A model generated the notes under the pieces. The model ran no database searches. It was given only the letters and a program-made list of their open reading frames with translations, and was not told the origin of the DNA. A stretch of DNA of 64,000 nucleotides from Clostridia bacterium (GTDB taxonomy: Bacteria; Bacillota; Clostridia; Oscillospirales; Acutalibacteraceae), in the NCBI GenBank assembly GCA_017618135.1, contig JAFZUV010000011.1, positions 1 to 64,000 on the forward strand, given 5' to 3'. Positions within the stretch are counted from its first letter, which is position 1; each line of letters begins with the position of its first letter. Both the position numbers and the translations under genes were made by a program. Of this stretch, positions 9,361-18,600 are shown one piece after another.

Positions 9361-10227
9361 ATGAGAACTAAAAAACCGCAATATCGTCGATATACACGCT
9401 CTACTTTCGGAAATGTTATGTATTTCTCCATACTTTTCCTTGCCGGTGCATTTACGATATTGCCACTTATCTACTGCGTTATAACATCGTTTAAGCCACT
9501 TGATGAGCTGCTTATTTTCCCGCCGCAGTTTTTTGTAAAAAGACCTACGCTTTCAAATTATCTTGAACTTCCGAATTTGCTTGGTAAAATGCAGGTGCCT
9601 GTTCTGCGTTATTTCTTCAACAGTATATTTATTGCAATAGTAGGTACCTCACTTCATATTATAGCGGCGTCTATGGCGGCATTCACTTTTTCAAAATCGA
9701 GAATAAAGGGCAGAAACGTTTATTTTACAATAGTTCAGGTAATGCTTCTTTATAACAGTGTTACACTCAGCGTGCCTCAGTATCTTATCTTCACAAAGCT
9801 TCATATGATAGATACTTACTGGGTTTACATTCTTCCGGCAATTCCTTCGGCGGTAGGATGCTTCCTTATGAAACAGTTTATGGACGCTTCAGTTCCGGAT
9901 ACGCTTATGGAAGCGGCTCGTATTGACGGTGCCGGAGTTGTAAGAATGTATGCGAAAATTATTATGCCTATTCTTAAGCCTGCATGGATGACGATTCTCC
10001 TTTTGTCATTCCAGTCGATGTGGACTATTATTCCAAACGGTACTATCTTCAGCGAGCAGTTAAAGGCGCTTCCTCAAGTTATGAGTACCATTGCTACCGG
10101 CGGTATAGCCAGGTCGGGCAGTGCCATGGCGGTTACAGTGCTTTTGATGATACCGCCTATCGTTGTTTTCCTGTTTACACAAGGAAATGTTATGGAAACT
10201 ATGAGTACTTCGGGCATTAAGGAGTAA
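9361..10227 (+). CDS. Carbohydrate ABC transporter permease, MalG/AraQ type
   Basis: This 288-aa membrane protein has six predicted helices and an EAA loop beginning EAARIDGAGVVRMYAKI at residue 184. The N-terminal FTILPLIYCVITSFKP is typical of the MalG/LplC branch. A strong AAGGGGG ribosome-binding site lies about 9 nt upstream. It is the natural partner of the permease at 8423-9346 and forms with the solute-binding protein a three-gene importer unit that lacks only the ATPase. A 119-base gap with a hairpin follows before the next gene. Confidence 0.93.
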   Translation: MRTKKPQYRRYTRSTFGNVMYFSILFLAGAFTILPLIYCVITSFKPLDELLIFPPQFFVKRPTLSNYLELPNLLGKMQVPVLRYFFNSIFIAIVGTSLHIIAASMAAFTFSKSRIKGRNVYFTIVQVMLLYNSVTLSVPQYLIFTKLHMIDTYWVYILPAIPSAVGCFLMKQFMDASVPDTLMEAARIDGAGVVRMYAKIIMPILKPAWMTILLLSFQSMWTIIPNGTIFSEQLKALPQVMSTIATGGIARSGSAMAVTVLLMIPPIVVFLFTQGNVMETMSTSGIKE

Positions 10228-10297
10228 GCGGAATTTTGATTGAGTACTTATAATGCGAGTTAATTGCTTTGTGTTAGAGACTATAGATAATAACAGG

Positions 10298-10320
10298 ACC
10301 TGATCCGAGTCGGGTCAGGT
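10298..10320 (+). terminator. Intergenic hairpin, weak terminator or processing site
   Basis: ACCTGATCCG (10298-10307) pairs with CGGGTCAGGT (10311-10320) around a three-base loop, with one wobble pair. No T-run follows. It sits between the permease pair and the NHL/Yip1 gene and may tune relative expression within the cluster. Confidence 0.45.
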
Positions 10321-10346
10321 ATGCCTGTGAAGGGTTGTGACTATAA

Positions 10347-12467
10347 TTGAAGAGATTGGTGTCGGTAATAGCCGTAATAGCCATTGTGTTTGCTCTTTGT
10401 TTTTCTGTATCGGCAAGTGAGCCTACAAGTTCGTTTGTCCACGAGGAAACGGCAAACGGAACTGTAACGGCTCAGCTGTCTCGGGAAATGTATAGCGCTG
10501 TGCGCGTTATAACGGCAAATTCTTTGGGCCTTGAAAAATCACTTACGGGGCTTAGTGATTTGTGTTGTGATGAAGACGGTCTTACATATTTACTTTGTTC
10601 TGATCGTTCAATCATAGTTGTACTGAACAAGGATTATACTTTGAACAAGACTTTTTCTGTTGTAGACGAAGGCGGAAATGCGGTTTATTTTGAGGGAGCT
10701 CAGGGAATTTATGTTGACCAAGGAAAGTTGTATATATGCGATACCCGTCAAGCAAGGATACTTGTCTGTGATTTGGACGGTAAACTGCTTGAAACGCTGA
10801 ATAAGCCCGAGTCAAGCTTAATTCCGGAAGAGTTCTATTATCAACCGTGCAAGATAACAAAGAATAACAGAGGCTACACATATATTCTCAGTCTTGGTTG
10901 TTATTATGGCGCGTTGGCGTATTCACCGGAGGGTGAATTCTTAGGATTTTACGGCGCTAACACTGTTAAAGCGTCTGCACTTGATACTATTTCATATCTT
11001 TGGGACAGACTTACACAGACGGACGCTAAAAAATCACTTACAGTAAAAAAGTTACCGTACTCGTTCGTTGATTTGTGTCTTGACAGCAAGGGTTATATGA
11101 TAACCTGTACGGGTTCTGTTGATGACGATACCAACGGTACCGGTCAGCTCAGAAAGCTATCCCCGGGCGGAGACGATATACTTTACAAAACGAGCTTTGA
11201 CGGTTCTTCAGTTTCAGCTTCGAGCTATAATTTTGTCGAAGAAAAAATTATTAAGAGGTTTGGTGTTAACAAACCGCAGAATGTTATAGCGGTTGATGTT
11301 GACGAGGACGGATTTATATACGCTCTTGATTCACGACATGCGCTTATTTATGTCTACGACGATGAATGCAATATGATTTGCGGATTTGGCGGTGGCGAGG
11401 ATTATCTTCAAAGGCTTGGCGGATTTGATAGTGTTACTTCGCTTAAAGTTAACGGTACCGATGTCCTTGTAACCGATTATGATAATTTTGCACTTACAGT
11501 TTTTGAGCGTACGGATTACGGTAATCTTATAACTAAAGCACAGAGCCTTTACCTGAAGGGCGAATATGATGAAGCGGCGCCTTTATGGGAACAGGTTTTA
11601 GCTCTTAATTCAAACAGCCAGCTTGCCTATCGCGGTCTTGCGATGGCGAGTATAAACAATAAAGAGTATACAAAGGCTTTAAAGTATGCAAAAGCAGGAC
11701 TTGATTATTCAGTTTATGACATGGCTTGGAAGGTTGTTCGTAACAAGTATATCTCTGACAATTTTGTTTGGTTGTTCGGACTTATTGTATTAGTTGTCGG
11801 CGGACTGATTGTATTGTCGGTTTATGCTAAACGCAAGGGTTTTGTATTGCTAAAAAGCGAAAAAGTAAAAATTGCTCTTTCAACTCCGGTTCATCCGTTT
11901 AACGCTTTTGATGATATACGGTATAAAAATAAAGGTTCTATACTTGTCGCTTGTGTTATAGTATTTTTATACTATCTCGGCAAGGTATTTGAGGCTACCG
12001 GATCCGGATTTCTTTTCACAAGAAGCGATCCAACCACATATAATACCGTTTATACAATAATAGGTACCATCGGATTAGTTGTTTTGTGGTCGGTATGCAA
12101 CTGGCTTATATGCAGTTTGTTCTCCGGCAAAGGCAAGCTTTCGGATGTGTTTATAGTCACAGCTTATTCACTTATTCCGTTGACCGTTTATACTTATGTG
12201 AGAGTTATACTGTCGCATGTTTTGTCGATATCCGGTTTATCTATTATGGACGGTATATATACAGTTGTGTTGCTGTTCACATTCTTCATACTCAGTATTG
12301 CCATTATGACAGCTCATGAATATGACTTCTTTAAATTCCTATCCACATCCATTGTGACTGTACTGTTTATGATATTAGTTGTGTTTGTTATATTCCTCGT
12401 AGGGGTACTGCTTCAGCAGGTTGGCGAGTTTATATTATCTTTGTTACAGGAAATCTTCTACAGGTAG
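10347..12467 (+). CDS. NHL-repeat / TPR / Yip1-domain membrane protein
   Basis: The start is TTG, because an in-frame TAA lies immediately before it (10344-10346) and an AGGG lies 12 nt upstream. The 706-aa product has a signal peptide ending near VSASEP. A beta-propeller made of NHL-like repeats follows (about residues 55-390, for example YVDQGKLYICDTRQARILV and VDEDGFIYALDS). A TPR pair comes next (about 395-455, AQSLYLKGEYDEAAPLWEQV), then one transmembrane helix near 470-490 and a five-helix Yip1-like domain (about 525-700). Proteins of this kind commonly sit beside sugar ABC transporter and DUF5696 genes in Clostridia, but their job is not established. An extracytoplasmic sensor or scaffold for the importer is a reasonable inference. 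Confidence 0.8.
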   Translation: MKRLVSVIAVIAIVFALCFSVSASEPTSSFVHEETANGTVTAQLSREMYSAVRVITANSLGLEKSLTGLSDLCCDEDGLTYLLCSDRSIIVVLNKDYTLNKTFSVVDEGGNAVYFEGAQGIYVDQGKLYICDTRQARILVCDLDGKLLETLNKPESSLIPEEFYYQPCKITKNNRGYTYILSLGCYYGALAYSPEGEFLGFYGANTVKASALDTISYLWDRLTQTDAKKSLTVKKLPYSFVDLCLDSKGYMITCTGSVDDDTNGTGQLRKLSPGGDDILYKTSFDGSSVSASSYNFVEEKIIKRFGVNKPQNVIAVDVDEDGFIYALDSRHALIYVYDDECNMICGFGGGEDYLQRLGGFDSVTSLKVNGTDVLVTDYDNFALTVFERTDYGNLITKAQSLYLKGEYDEAAPLWEQVLALNSNSQLAYRGLAMASINNKEYTKALKYAKAGLDYSVYDMAWKVVRNKYISDNFVWLFGLIVLVVGGLIVLSVYAKRKGFVLLKSEKVKIALSTPVHPFNAFDDIRYKNKGSILVACVIVFLYYLGKVFEATGSGFLFTRSDPTTYNTVYTIIGTIGLVVLWSVCNWLICSLFSGKGKLSDVFIVTAYSLIPLTVYTYVRVILSHVLSISGLSIMDGIYTVVLLFTFFILSIAIMTAHEYDFFKFLSTSIVTVLFMILVVFVIFLVGVLLQQVGEFILSLLQEIFYR

Positions 12468-12497
12468 ATATTAGTTTATTGAAGGGATGCTTTTTCA

Positions 12498-14696
12498 ATG
12501 ACTTTTAAAAGAATATTATGTTGTTTACTGGTTTTGGCTGTGATGTTCACATGCCTTTCCGGTTGCGGTGAGAGCAAAACTCAGTCTTATAATAAGAAGG
12601 CGCATATTGATTCGGTTGAAACCTCGGTAGTGGCTTCAAACGATAAATTGGTGCTTAAATGGGATGATAATGCTAAATGCATTTTGCTCGAAAATAAGAT
12701 AACGGGCAAGGTTTGGTCTCCCATACCTTATGATAAGTACTTGACCGGCGAGGTAAGCTCAACGCTTAACATTTATGTTCAGGAGATGCAGTCTTATCAG
12801 CGCGAAATGTTTAGCAGTGATGACATAATAGGTAAAGATAAAATCAGCTGTAAGAAGGTTGATAACGGGGTTGAGGTCACATATTACTTTGATAAGGTAA
12901 AGATTTCGATACCACTCACTTATACACTGCGTGAGGATTCTATGCTTCTTACTATAGATGCATCAAAGGTTGTTGAGGGAGATAATAACTATCGACTGTA
13001 TTATGCGGCCCCCGCAACCAAGTTGTGTTCTGTATTGCAGTCTGAGCAGGACGCATATATGTTTGTGCCTTTTGGCAGTGGCGGCATTGTCAATACTACC
13101 GCTCAACCTGACGGACAAAAGAAAGTTGATGCTTATAATAAAAATGTGGCGGCACTTTCTACAACTAATGCTATTGATCCTGCAGAGAGCGGCGGTATGC
13201 AGGTGTTTGGGATTAAAGATAAAGGCGATGCGATATTAGGCATAGCTGAGGACTGCGCCGGAGGAGTTGGTCTTAATATTTCCGCCGGAGATCTTCAGAG
13301 TGATTATTCAAACATATATCCGGTATTCTATTTTGTAGATTTTGACGATGTAAAGGGCAGAGCTGCGAATTCCGGCGATGTAAGGCAATTATCAGAGCGT
13401 ACTCAGGCTAAGATGTCCGTGGGCTTTTACCCGCTGTCAGGCGAGGAAGCAAACTATAACGGTATGGCTCGCAGATACAGAAAATATCTTGAAGATAATG
13501 ATTATATCAGAGAAAAATCGAATAATGATGAGTTTACTTCACCTTATTCTGTAACAATGGTTGGAGGAGTAAAAACAACTTCTTCTATCGTAGGAATACC
13601 GGTTTCCACACTGAAAACAACAACAACATTTAATGAGGCTGAAAGTATTGTTTCAGATTTGATCGATTACATTGGCGTTAAGCCTGTTATAAGGCTTCAG
13701 GGCTTTGGAAACAGCGGTATAAACTACGGTGAGATTGCCGGAGGTTATGAGTTCGCTTCAAAATTCGGCTCTGATAAAAAACGGATTTTACTTGAAGAGT
13801 ATTGTAAGAAAAACAACATTTCGATATATACGCAGTTCGAAATGATTAAGTTTTCAAAATCCGGTTCGGGATTTTCTTATGCGTTTGATGCAGCTAAGAC
13901 CGCGACTCTCCATGTAGCTCAGACGAGTGGCGTAAATGTTCCGTTGCGTGATGCAAACTCAAATAATACTTATCGTTTGCTTGCAAGAGCTAAACTTTCT
14001 AAAGCGGTTGATAAGTTGATATCTTTTGCCGAAAAGAAAGATATTTCAGGTATAAGCGTGTCGAGTCTTGGTGAGATTTCATACTCCGATTATAGTGACG
14101 GTTCAAAGTATTCAACAACCAATAGAATGCAGGAAGATACGAAAGAGTATATAGGCCGTCTTTTAAAGACAAAGCGCAGCGTTGCGGGCAGTGCTTCGAC
14201 TTATTTCGCGGCGGGTCTTGTTGATACTGTGTTCGAGGCACCGCTTGAAACATCGGGTATGTATCAGGTTGAATACGATATACCTTTCTATCAGATGGTT
14301 TTCGCCGATGTTACTCCGCTTTATTCCGCTCCAATCAATACGGATTCAAACCCGCAGCGCAAAATTATGCTTGCCGCTGCAAGCGGAACAGGACTGGGAT
14401 TTTCAGTTGTAAGCGAGTTTGAAAAGAGTTATATGGAAAACAATGTTTATGACTTATATGCTTGTGTTTACGAGAAAAATAAAGATTTTATAAGGGATAC
14501 GGTAAAAGACTATAATAAAGTCTATAAGGCGGTTTCAGGTTCAAAGATCAGTAGTTTTGAATACATTGATAACTTTGTCAGCAAAACAACTTTTGAAAAT
14601 GGAACGGTGGTATATGCCAACCATTCTTCTAAAGAAACCGAGTCACCTGTTGGAAAATTAAAAGGATATGGATTTATGATGGGGAGTGAAGGATAA
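12498..14696 (+). CDS. DUF5696-type lipoprotein of sugar-uptake loci
   Basis: This 732-aa protein has a lipoprotein signal with lipobox LSGC (Cys23), so it should be anchored on the outer face of the membrane. The body starts with a beta-rich segment (LENKITGKVWSPIP, about residues 70-80). A long alpha/beta region later includes PVIRLQGFGNSG and YTQFEMIKFS (about 390-460), suggestive of a TIM-barrel-like fold. The pattern and context match the DUF5696 family as I know it; no enzymatic activity is established. The stop overlaps the next start (TAATG), so it is translationally coupled to the third permease. Glycan binding or processing at the cell surface is an inference from position only. Confidence 0.7.
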   Translation: MTFKRILCCLLVLAVMFTCLSGCGESKTQSYNKKAHIDSVETSVVASNDKLVLKWDDNAKCILLENKITGKVWSPIPYDKYLTGEVSSTLNIYVQEMQSYQREMFSSDDIIGKDKISCKKVDNGVEVTYYFDKVKISIPLTYTLREDSMLLTIDASKVVEGDNNYRLYYAAPATKLCSVLQSEQDAYMFVPFGSGGIVNTTAQPDGQKKVDAYNKNVAALSTTNAIDPAESGGMQVFGIKDKGDAILGIAEDCAGGVGLNISAGDLQSDYSNIYPVFYFVDFDDVKGRAANSGDVRQLSERTQAKMSVGFYPLSGEEANYNGMARRYRKYLEDNDYIREKSNNDEFTSPYSVTMVGGVKTTSSIVGIPVSTLKTTTTFNEAESIVSDLIDYIGVKPVIRLQGFGNSGINYGEIAGGYEFASKFGSDKKRILLEEYCKKNNISIYTQFEMIKFSKSGSGFSYAFDAAKTATLHVAQTSGVNVPLRDANSNNTYRLLARAKLSKAVDKLISFAEKKDISGISVSSLGEISYSDYSDGSKYSTTNRMQEDTKEYIGRLLKTKRSVAGSASTYFAAGLVDTVFEAPLETSGMYQVEYDIPFYQMVFADVTPLYSAPINTDSNPQRKIMLAAASGTGLGFSVVSEFEKSYMENNVYDLYACVYEKNKDFIRDTVKDYNKVYKAVSGSKISSFEYIDNFVSKTTFENGTVVYANHSSKETESPVGKLKGYGFMMGSEG

Positions 14697-15586
14697 TGAG
14701 CAAGAAAAAAGTTAAAGGCATAGAGTCGCTTCGCCGTAGATATGGTTATACCTTCGTTGCCCACTGGATAATAGGTCTTATAACCTTCTTTGTTATTCCG
14801 CTTGTTTATTCTGTGCTTTATTCACTTAGCGATATTGTTATTAACGAAAGCGGTTTTGAGCTCAGTTTTGTAGGATTTAAAAATTACGCTTCAGCTTTGC
14901 TTGAAGATCCTGATTATCTTAATAATGTGAGAGATTCAGTAATTTCAATGTTTTATGCTCTCCCGATGATAATAGCGCTTAGTCTTATTCTTGCCGTGCT
15001 TCTCAACCAGAAATATAAGGGCAGAACCATAATGCGCATCATCTTTTTCCTTCCTGTTATTATTGAGTCGTCTGTTGTGGTAAGTCTATTGTCTGATTCT
15101 TCAATTAACTCGCCTATATTCAATTTCAGTACTGATGGGCAGGGAATTATGGATTATGATGTTATACTTGCCAATCTGAGTTTGCCGTCCCAGATAACGG
15201 ATTTTCTTACCTTCTTCCTTAAAAACGCGGTAAGTCTTACATGGAGCTGCGGTGTACAGATTATTTTGTTCCTTGCAGGACTTCAAAGTATACCGGAATC
15301 TTTGTACGAGGTTTCAAAAATTGAAGGCGCAAATAAATGGGAAGAGTTTTGGCAGATAACAGTTCCTATGTTGAGACATGTTTTATCGCTAGTAATAATA
15401 TACACAATGATTTCTAAGTTTACGGCTTCAGATAATATAATAGTATCCGGCTCGGTTGAACTTATGAAAAATATGAATTACAGTATGGCTTCGGCAATGC
15501 TTTGGTTCTATTTTATAATTGTCCTTGCGGTTATAGGTTTGGTTCTGTTCTTATACAACAGGTACTGCTTGCGTAAGTGGGATTAG
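14696..15586 (+). CDS. Sugar ABC transporter permease (third of the locus), MalF type
   Basis: This 296-aa protein has a cytoplasmic Lys/Arg-rich N-terminus, six predicted membrane helices and an EAA loop (EVSKIEGANKWEEFWQI from residue 205). The start codon overlaps the preceding stop by one base. It belongs to the same branch as the permease at 8423 rather than the MalG-type one at 9361, and no second MalG-type gene is seen. It may therefore pair with the 9361 product as an alternative complex, or with a protein encoded elsewhere. Its tight coupling to the DUF5696 lipoprotein suggests those two work together. Confidence 0.9.
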   Translation: MSKKKVKGIESLRRRYGYTFVAHWIIGLITFFVIPLVYSVLYSLSDIVINESGFELSFVGFKNYASALLEDPDYLNNVRDSVISMFYALPMIIALSLILAVLLNQKYKGRTIMRIIFFLPVIIESSVVVSLLSDSSINSPIFNFSTDGQGIMDYDVILANLSLPSQITDFLTFFLKNAVSLTWSCGVQIILFLAGLQSIPESLYEVSKIEGANKWEEFWQITVPMLRHVLSLVIIYTMISKFTASDNIIVSGSVELMKNMNYSMASAMLWFYFIIVLAVIGLVLFLYNRYCLRKWD

Positions 15587-15615
15587 ACTTGCGTTTTCAA
15601 AGAAAGGAAAAAACT

Positions 15616-18600
15616 ATGTTTTTTAGAAAAGCGATTGGCGGCATTTGTAAACATCTTAAACTGGTAACCTGTGCGGCATTAGCAATTTGCATTTTAGCGG
15701 CGACGCTTACCCTGTCGCCTCTCTCAACTGTTGCGGATACCGTAAATTCAGTGAGTACGCAAGATGCGATATTTGTCGGAAAAGTAAGTGCTAACAGGTA
15801 TGCCGGAACATTTATACCGGTAGATATACCCGCTGCCACGGGTAGTGCAAATATGTATTCCGGTGATACATTCTTCAAGCTTACCTTTGATTGTAAAATG
15901 CTTTCCGGTAGCAAGCCGTATATCGGCGTTATGCGTGTTGCATCCGAAGGAGGTTATATGAATACATATACCGAGCCTTCCTGGTGCAATAATGCTGCAG
16001 ATGTCAGTGTTTCAGACGGGGTATGTACAGCATACTTTAAGGTGGATTTCCAAGACCGTTTTAACTCTTATAATCGTGGCTGGCGTTCTTTCTATATAAC
16101 CGTTGGTAATGCCGAGCATGACGGCGGAGGTGTTTCGGAGAAAGACTATGATGCTTCTTTCATTATGAGCAACACAAGTCTTGTTGTTTGTGACGAAGCT
16201 CATAATGTCCTTGACGGAACTAACAGGCTACCTGATTTTTCGGCGGAGAATATAGATTTCAGCGGCATATATTATACCCGCTCAAACGGTTGCGGCGAGT
16301 GGGACTGTCCTTCCGGCGCAACATCAATGAAATGGCATATTGATTCAAGTTCTTATCTGGTTAAGCATACAACAGTGCCGGAAAACTTCAGTGTTTCGTC
16401 AAATTATGACGCGGCGAACTTTGTGCTTACTCCGGCTACAGATAGTTTAAGGGAATATTATACAAACGATAAGTATGCCGGTTTGTATTTTGAAAAGCTT
16501 GCTAACAGCGAAGATAAAGGTTTTGGTATTATAAGCAGCGACCTTAATAAAAGGTTTGTATTTCTTGATGCAAACCGTCAGGATGAGCCGGATAATACCA
16601 CTGTTGACGGATATGTACCCACTAAAAACAAAGCGGCAAATGTATTTATACCGTTGTCGCTCGGTCAGTACACATTGACTGACGGGAAACCGGCGGATAA
16701 TAAAAAGGTTATTCTTAAGGTCACAATGAAAGCTACCCGCATTGAGGGTGACGGCGCCCCGGTATTGGGAAGAGTTGTCGGTAAGGTCGACAATACATCC
16801 GGCACCCCGTCTTGGGCTTGGGGACTGTCAACCATAAATGTACGCGGTTCGGCATACTATACAAACTATAACCGCAGTGATAACGGCGGCGGTGTAAGGC
16901 CGCAGTGTACTTATGATCCGAAAACCGGCGAATTTGTGGGTTGGGTAGGCGTTGAGACTGATAATGTTAATTATAATACCCTTTTTGGCGTAAGTGAAGT
17001 TCTGACTATCGGTAACGCCGAGCATGTTTATCAGACAGGTACTTTCGATTCGACGAGTTTTAATTCCTCGTTTTCAATAAGCGATATTAAGGTTGACCTT
17101 TATGATGTAAGTATAAGCGGAAACGAGCACACTCCTACCACCCTTATAGCCGAGGATATCGCGCCCGGACTTGTTGCGGATAATATTGATGCTGAAGGTG
17201 ATTGGTATTTCGATTTTAAATCCGGTCCGAAAGCTTCTGACCATGTAGACGACCTTATCCGCGCAGGACAGGATAAGTGGCATATAGACGGTGAGAAATC
17301 CCTTATATCCTTTATAAATATGGAAGAGATTAACGGATATGCCACTAAGTATTCTCTCATTGAAAGTGGAGCTTCAGGTACTATAAGCAGATTTATGACG
17401 CTTAAAGCCGGAGCTACCTATCAGTATGTTTTTAGGAGTAAATACGAAAGTGCGGCCAAGGCTAAGCCGTTTGTTGAATTTATAACTACGGCAGGTGCCC
17501 TGAAGGCAGATACAAGCAATTATATATCCAATAGCGGAGGCTTTTACAATACCGTATACACCTTCAAAACTCCCACAAATCTTACGGATGTTAAAAATGT
17601 AAGGCTCGGGATTGATTTCCCGTCCGCCGATATAAGCGGAACTTTTGGTGGTTTTGAGCTTTATGAGATAGGCAGCGATGGTAATAGGACTGCTAAAAAT
17701 CTTATGATGACGGTATTCTTGAGCGAGAACGAGACTGTATATCCTTATTCAGCCACCGCGGGGGATAATATATGGATGACGGAAGGTACGCTGGGCAGCG
17801 GCGGAACAACCTTCGTAGTTGATTACAAGGATGATAGCTTTTACCTATTGCCATCCGCATCTAAGATGCTGATGTTCTGTGGAACGACTACCACCAAAAC
17901 TGAGGGTACCGGTGAGTCTAAAGTTGACTATCCCACAGAACCGGTTGATGGTAACAGTAAACTCTGGGTAAAATCAACAATTACTAAGAATAAAAAATAC
18001 AGGTTTTCAGCTAATATCAAATATGCCGGAACAGGAGCGGGCGGCGAGGTTATCGGGTTTTCATTAGCTACTACACCGCTCACGGCCTTTAAGGATATTA
18101 CCAACTATACAAAAACAGTTGATCCCGATAATTATTTTGAAGTTTACGAGTTTACTGCTCCCAGTACTCTTGCCAAGAAAAATAATTTCAGGGCTACATT
18201 TAATGTACCCAATGCACTTGTATCCGGTTATCTTGCAAATGTATCTTTAAGAGAAATAGATGATAGCGGAAATGTTATTGGCGAAGAGCTCATCGAAAAC
18301 GGCGACTTTGCCACAGGTGACGCTACCGGTTGGACACGCGAGGGTGATTTTGCGTATTTCAGTTTCGTTGATATACCCGAAAACTTCTTCTCAAAAACGA
18401 ATCCTAACAATTTGCATGCAATTCAGTACAGGGATACGGCTAACTTCTTGCTGCTACAGCAAATGTTGCAGATAAAAGCAAACACAAGTTATGAATTAGG
18501 ATACACCTCTCTTATTACGGGATATAACAACACTGAGCCTTACGGTATCCTTTATCAGAAAATATTTAATAATGTTTCAAGTCTGGCCGAGGCTAAAGCG

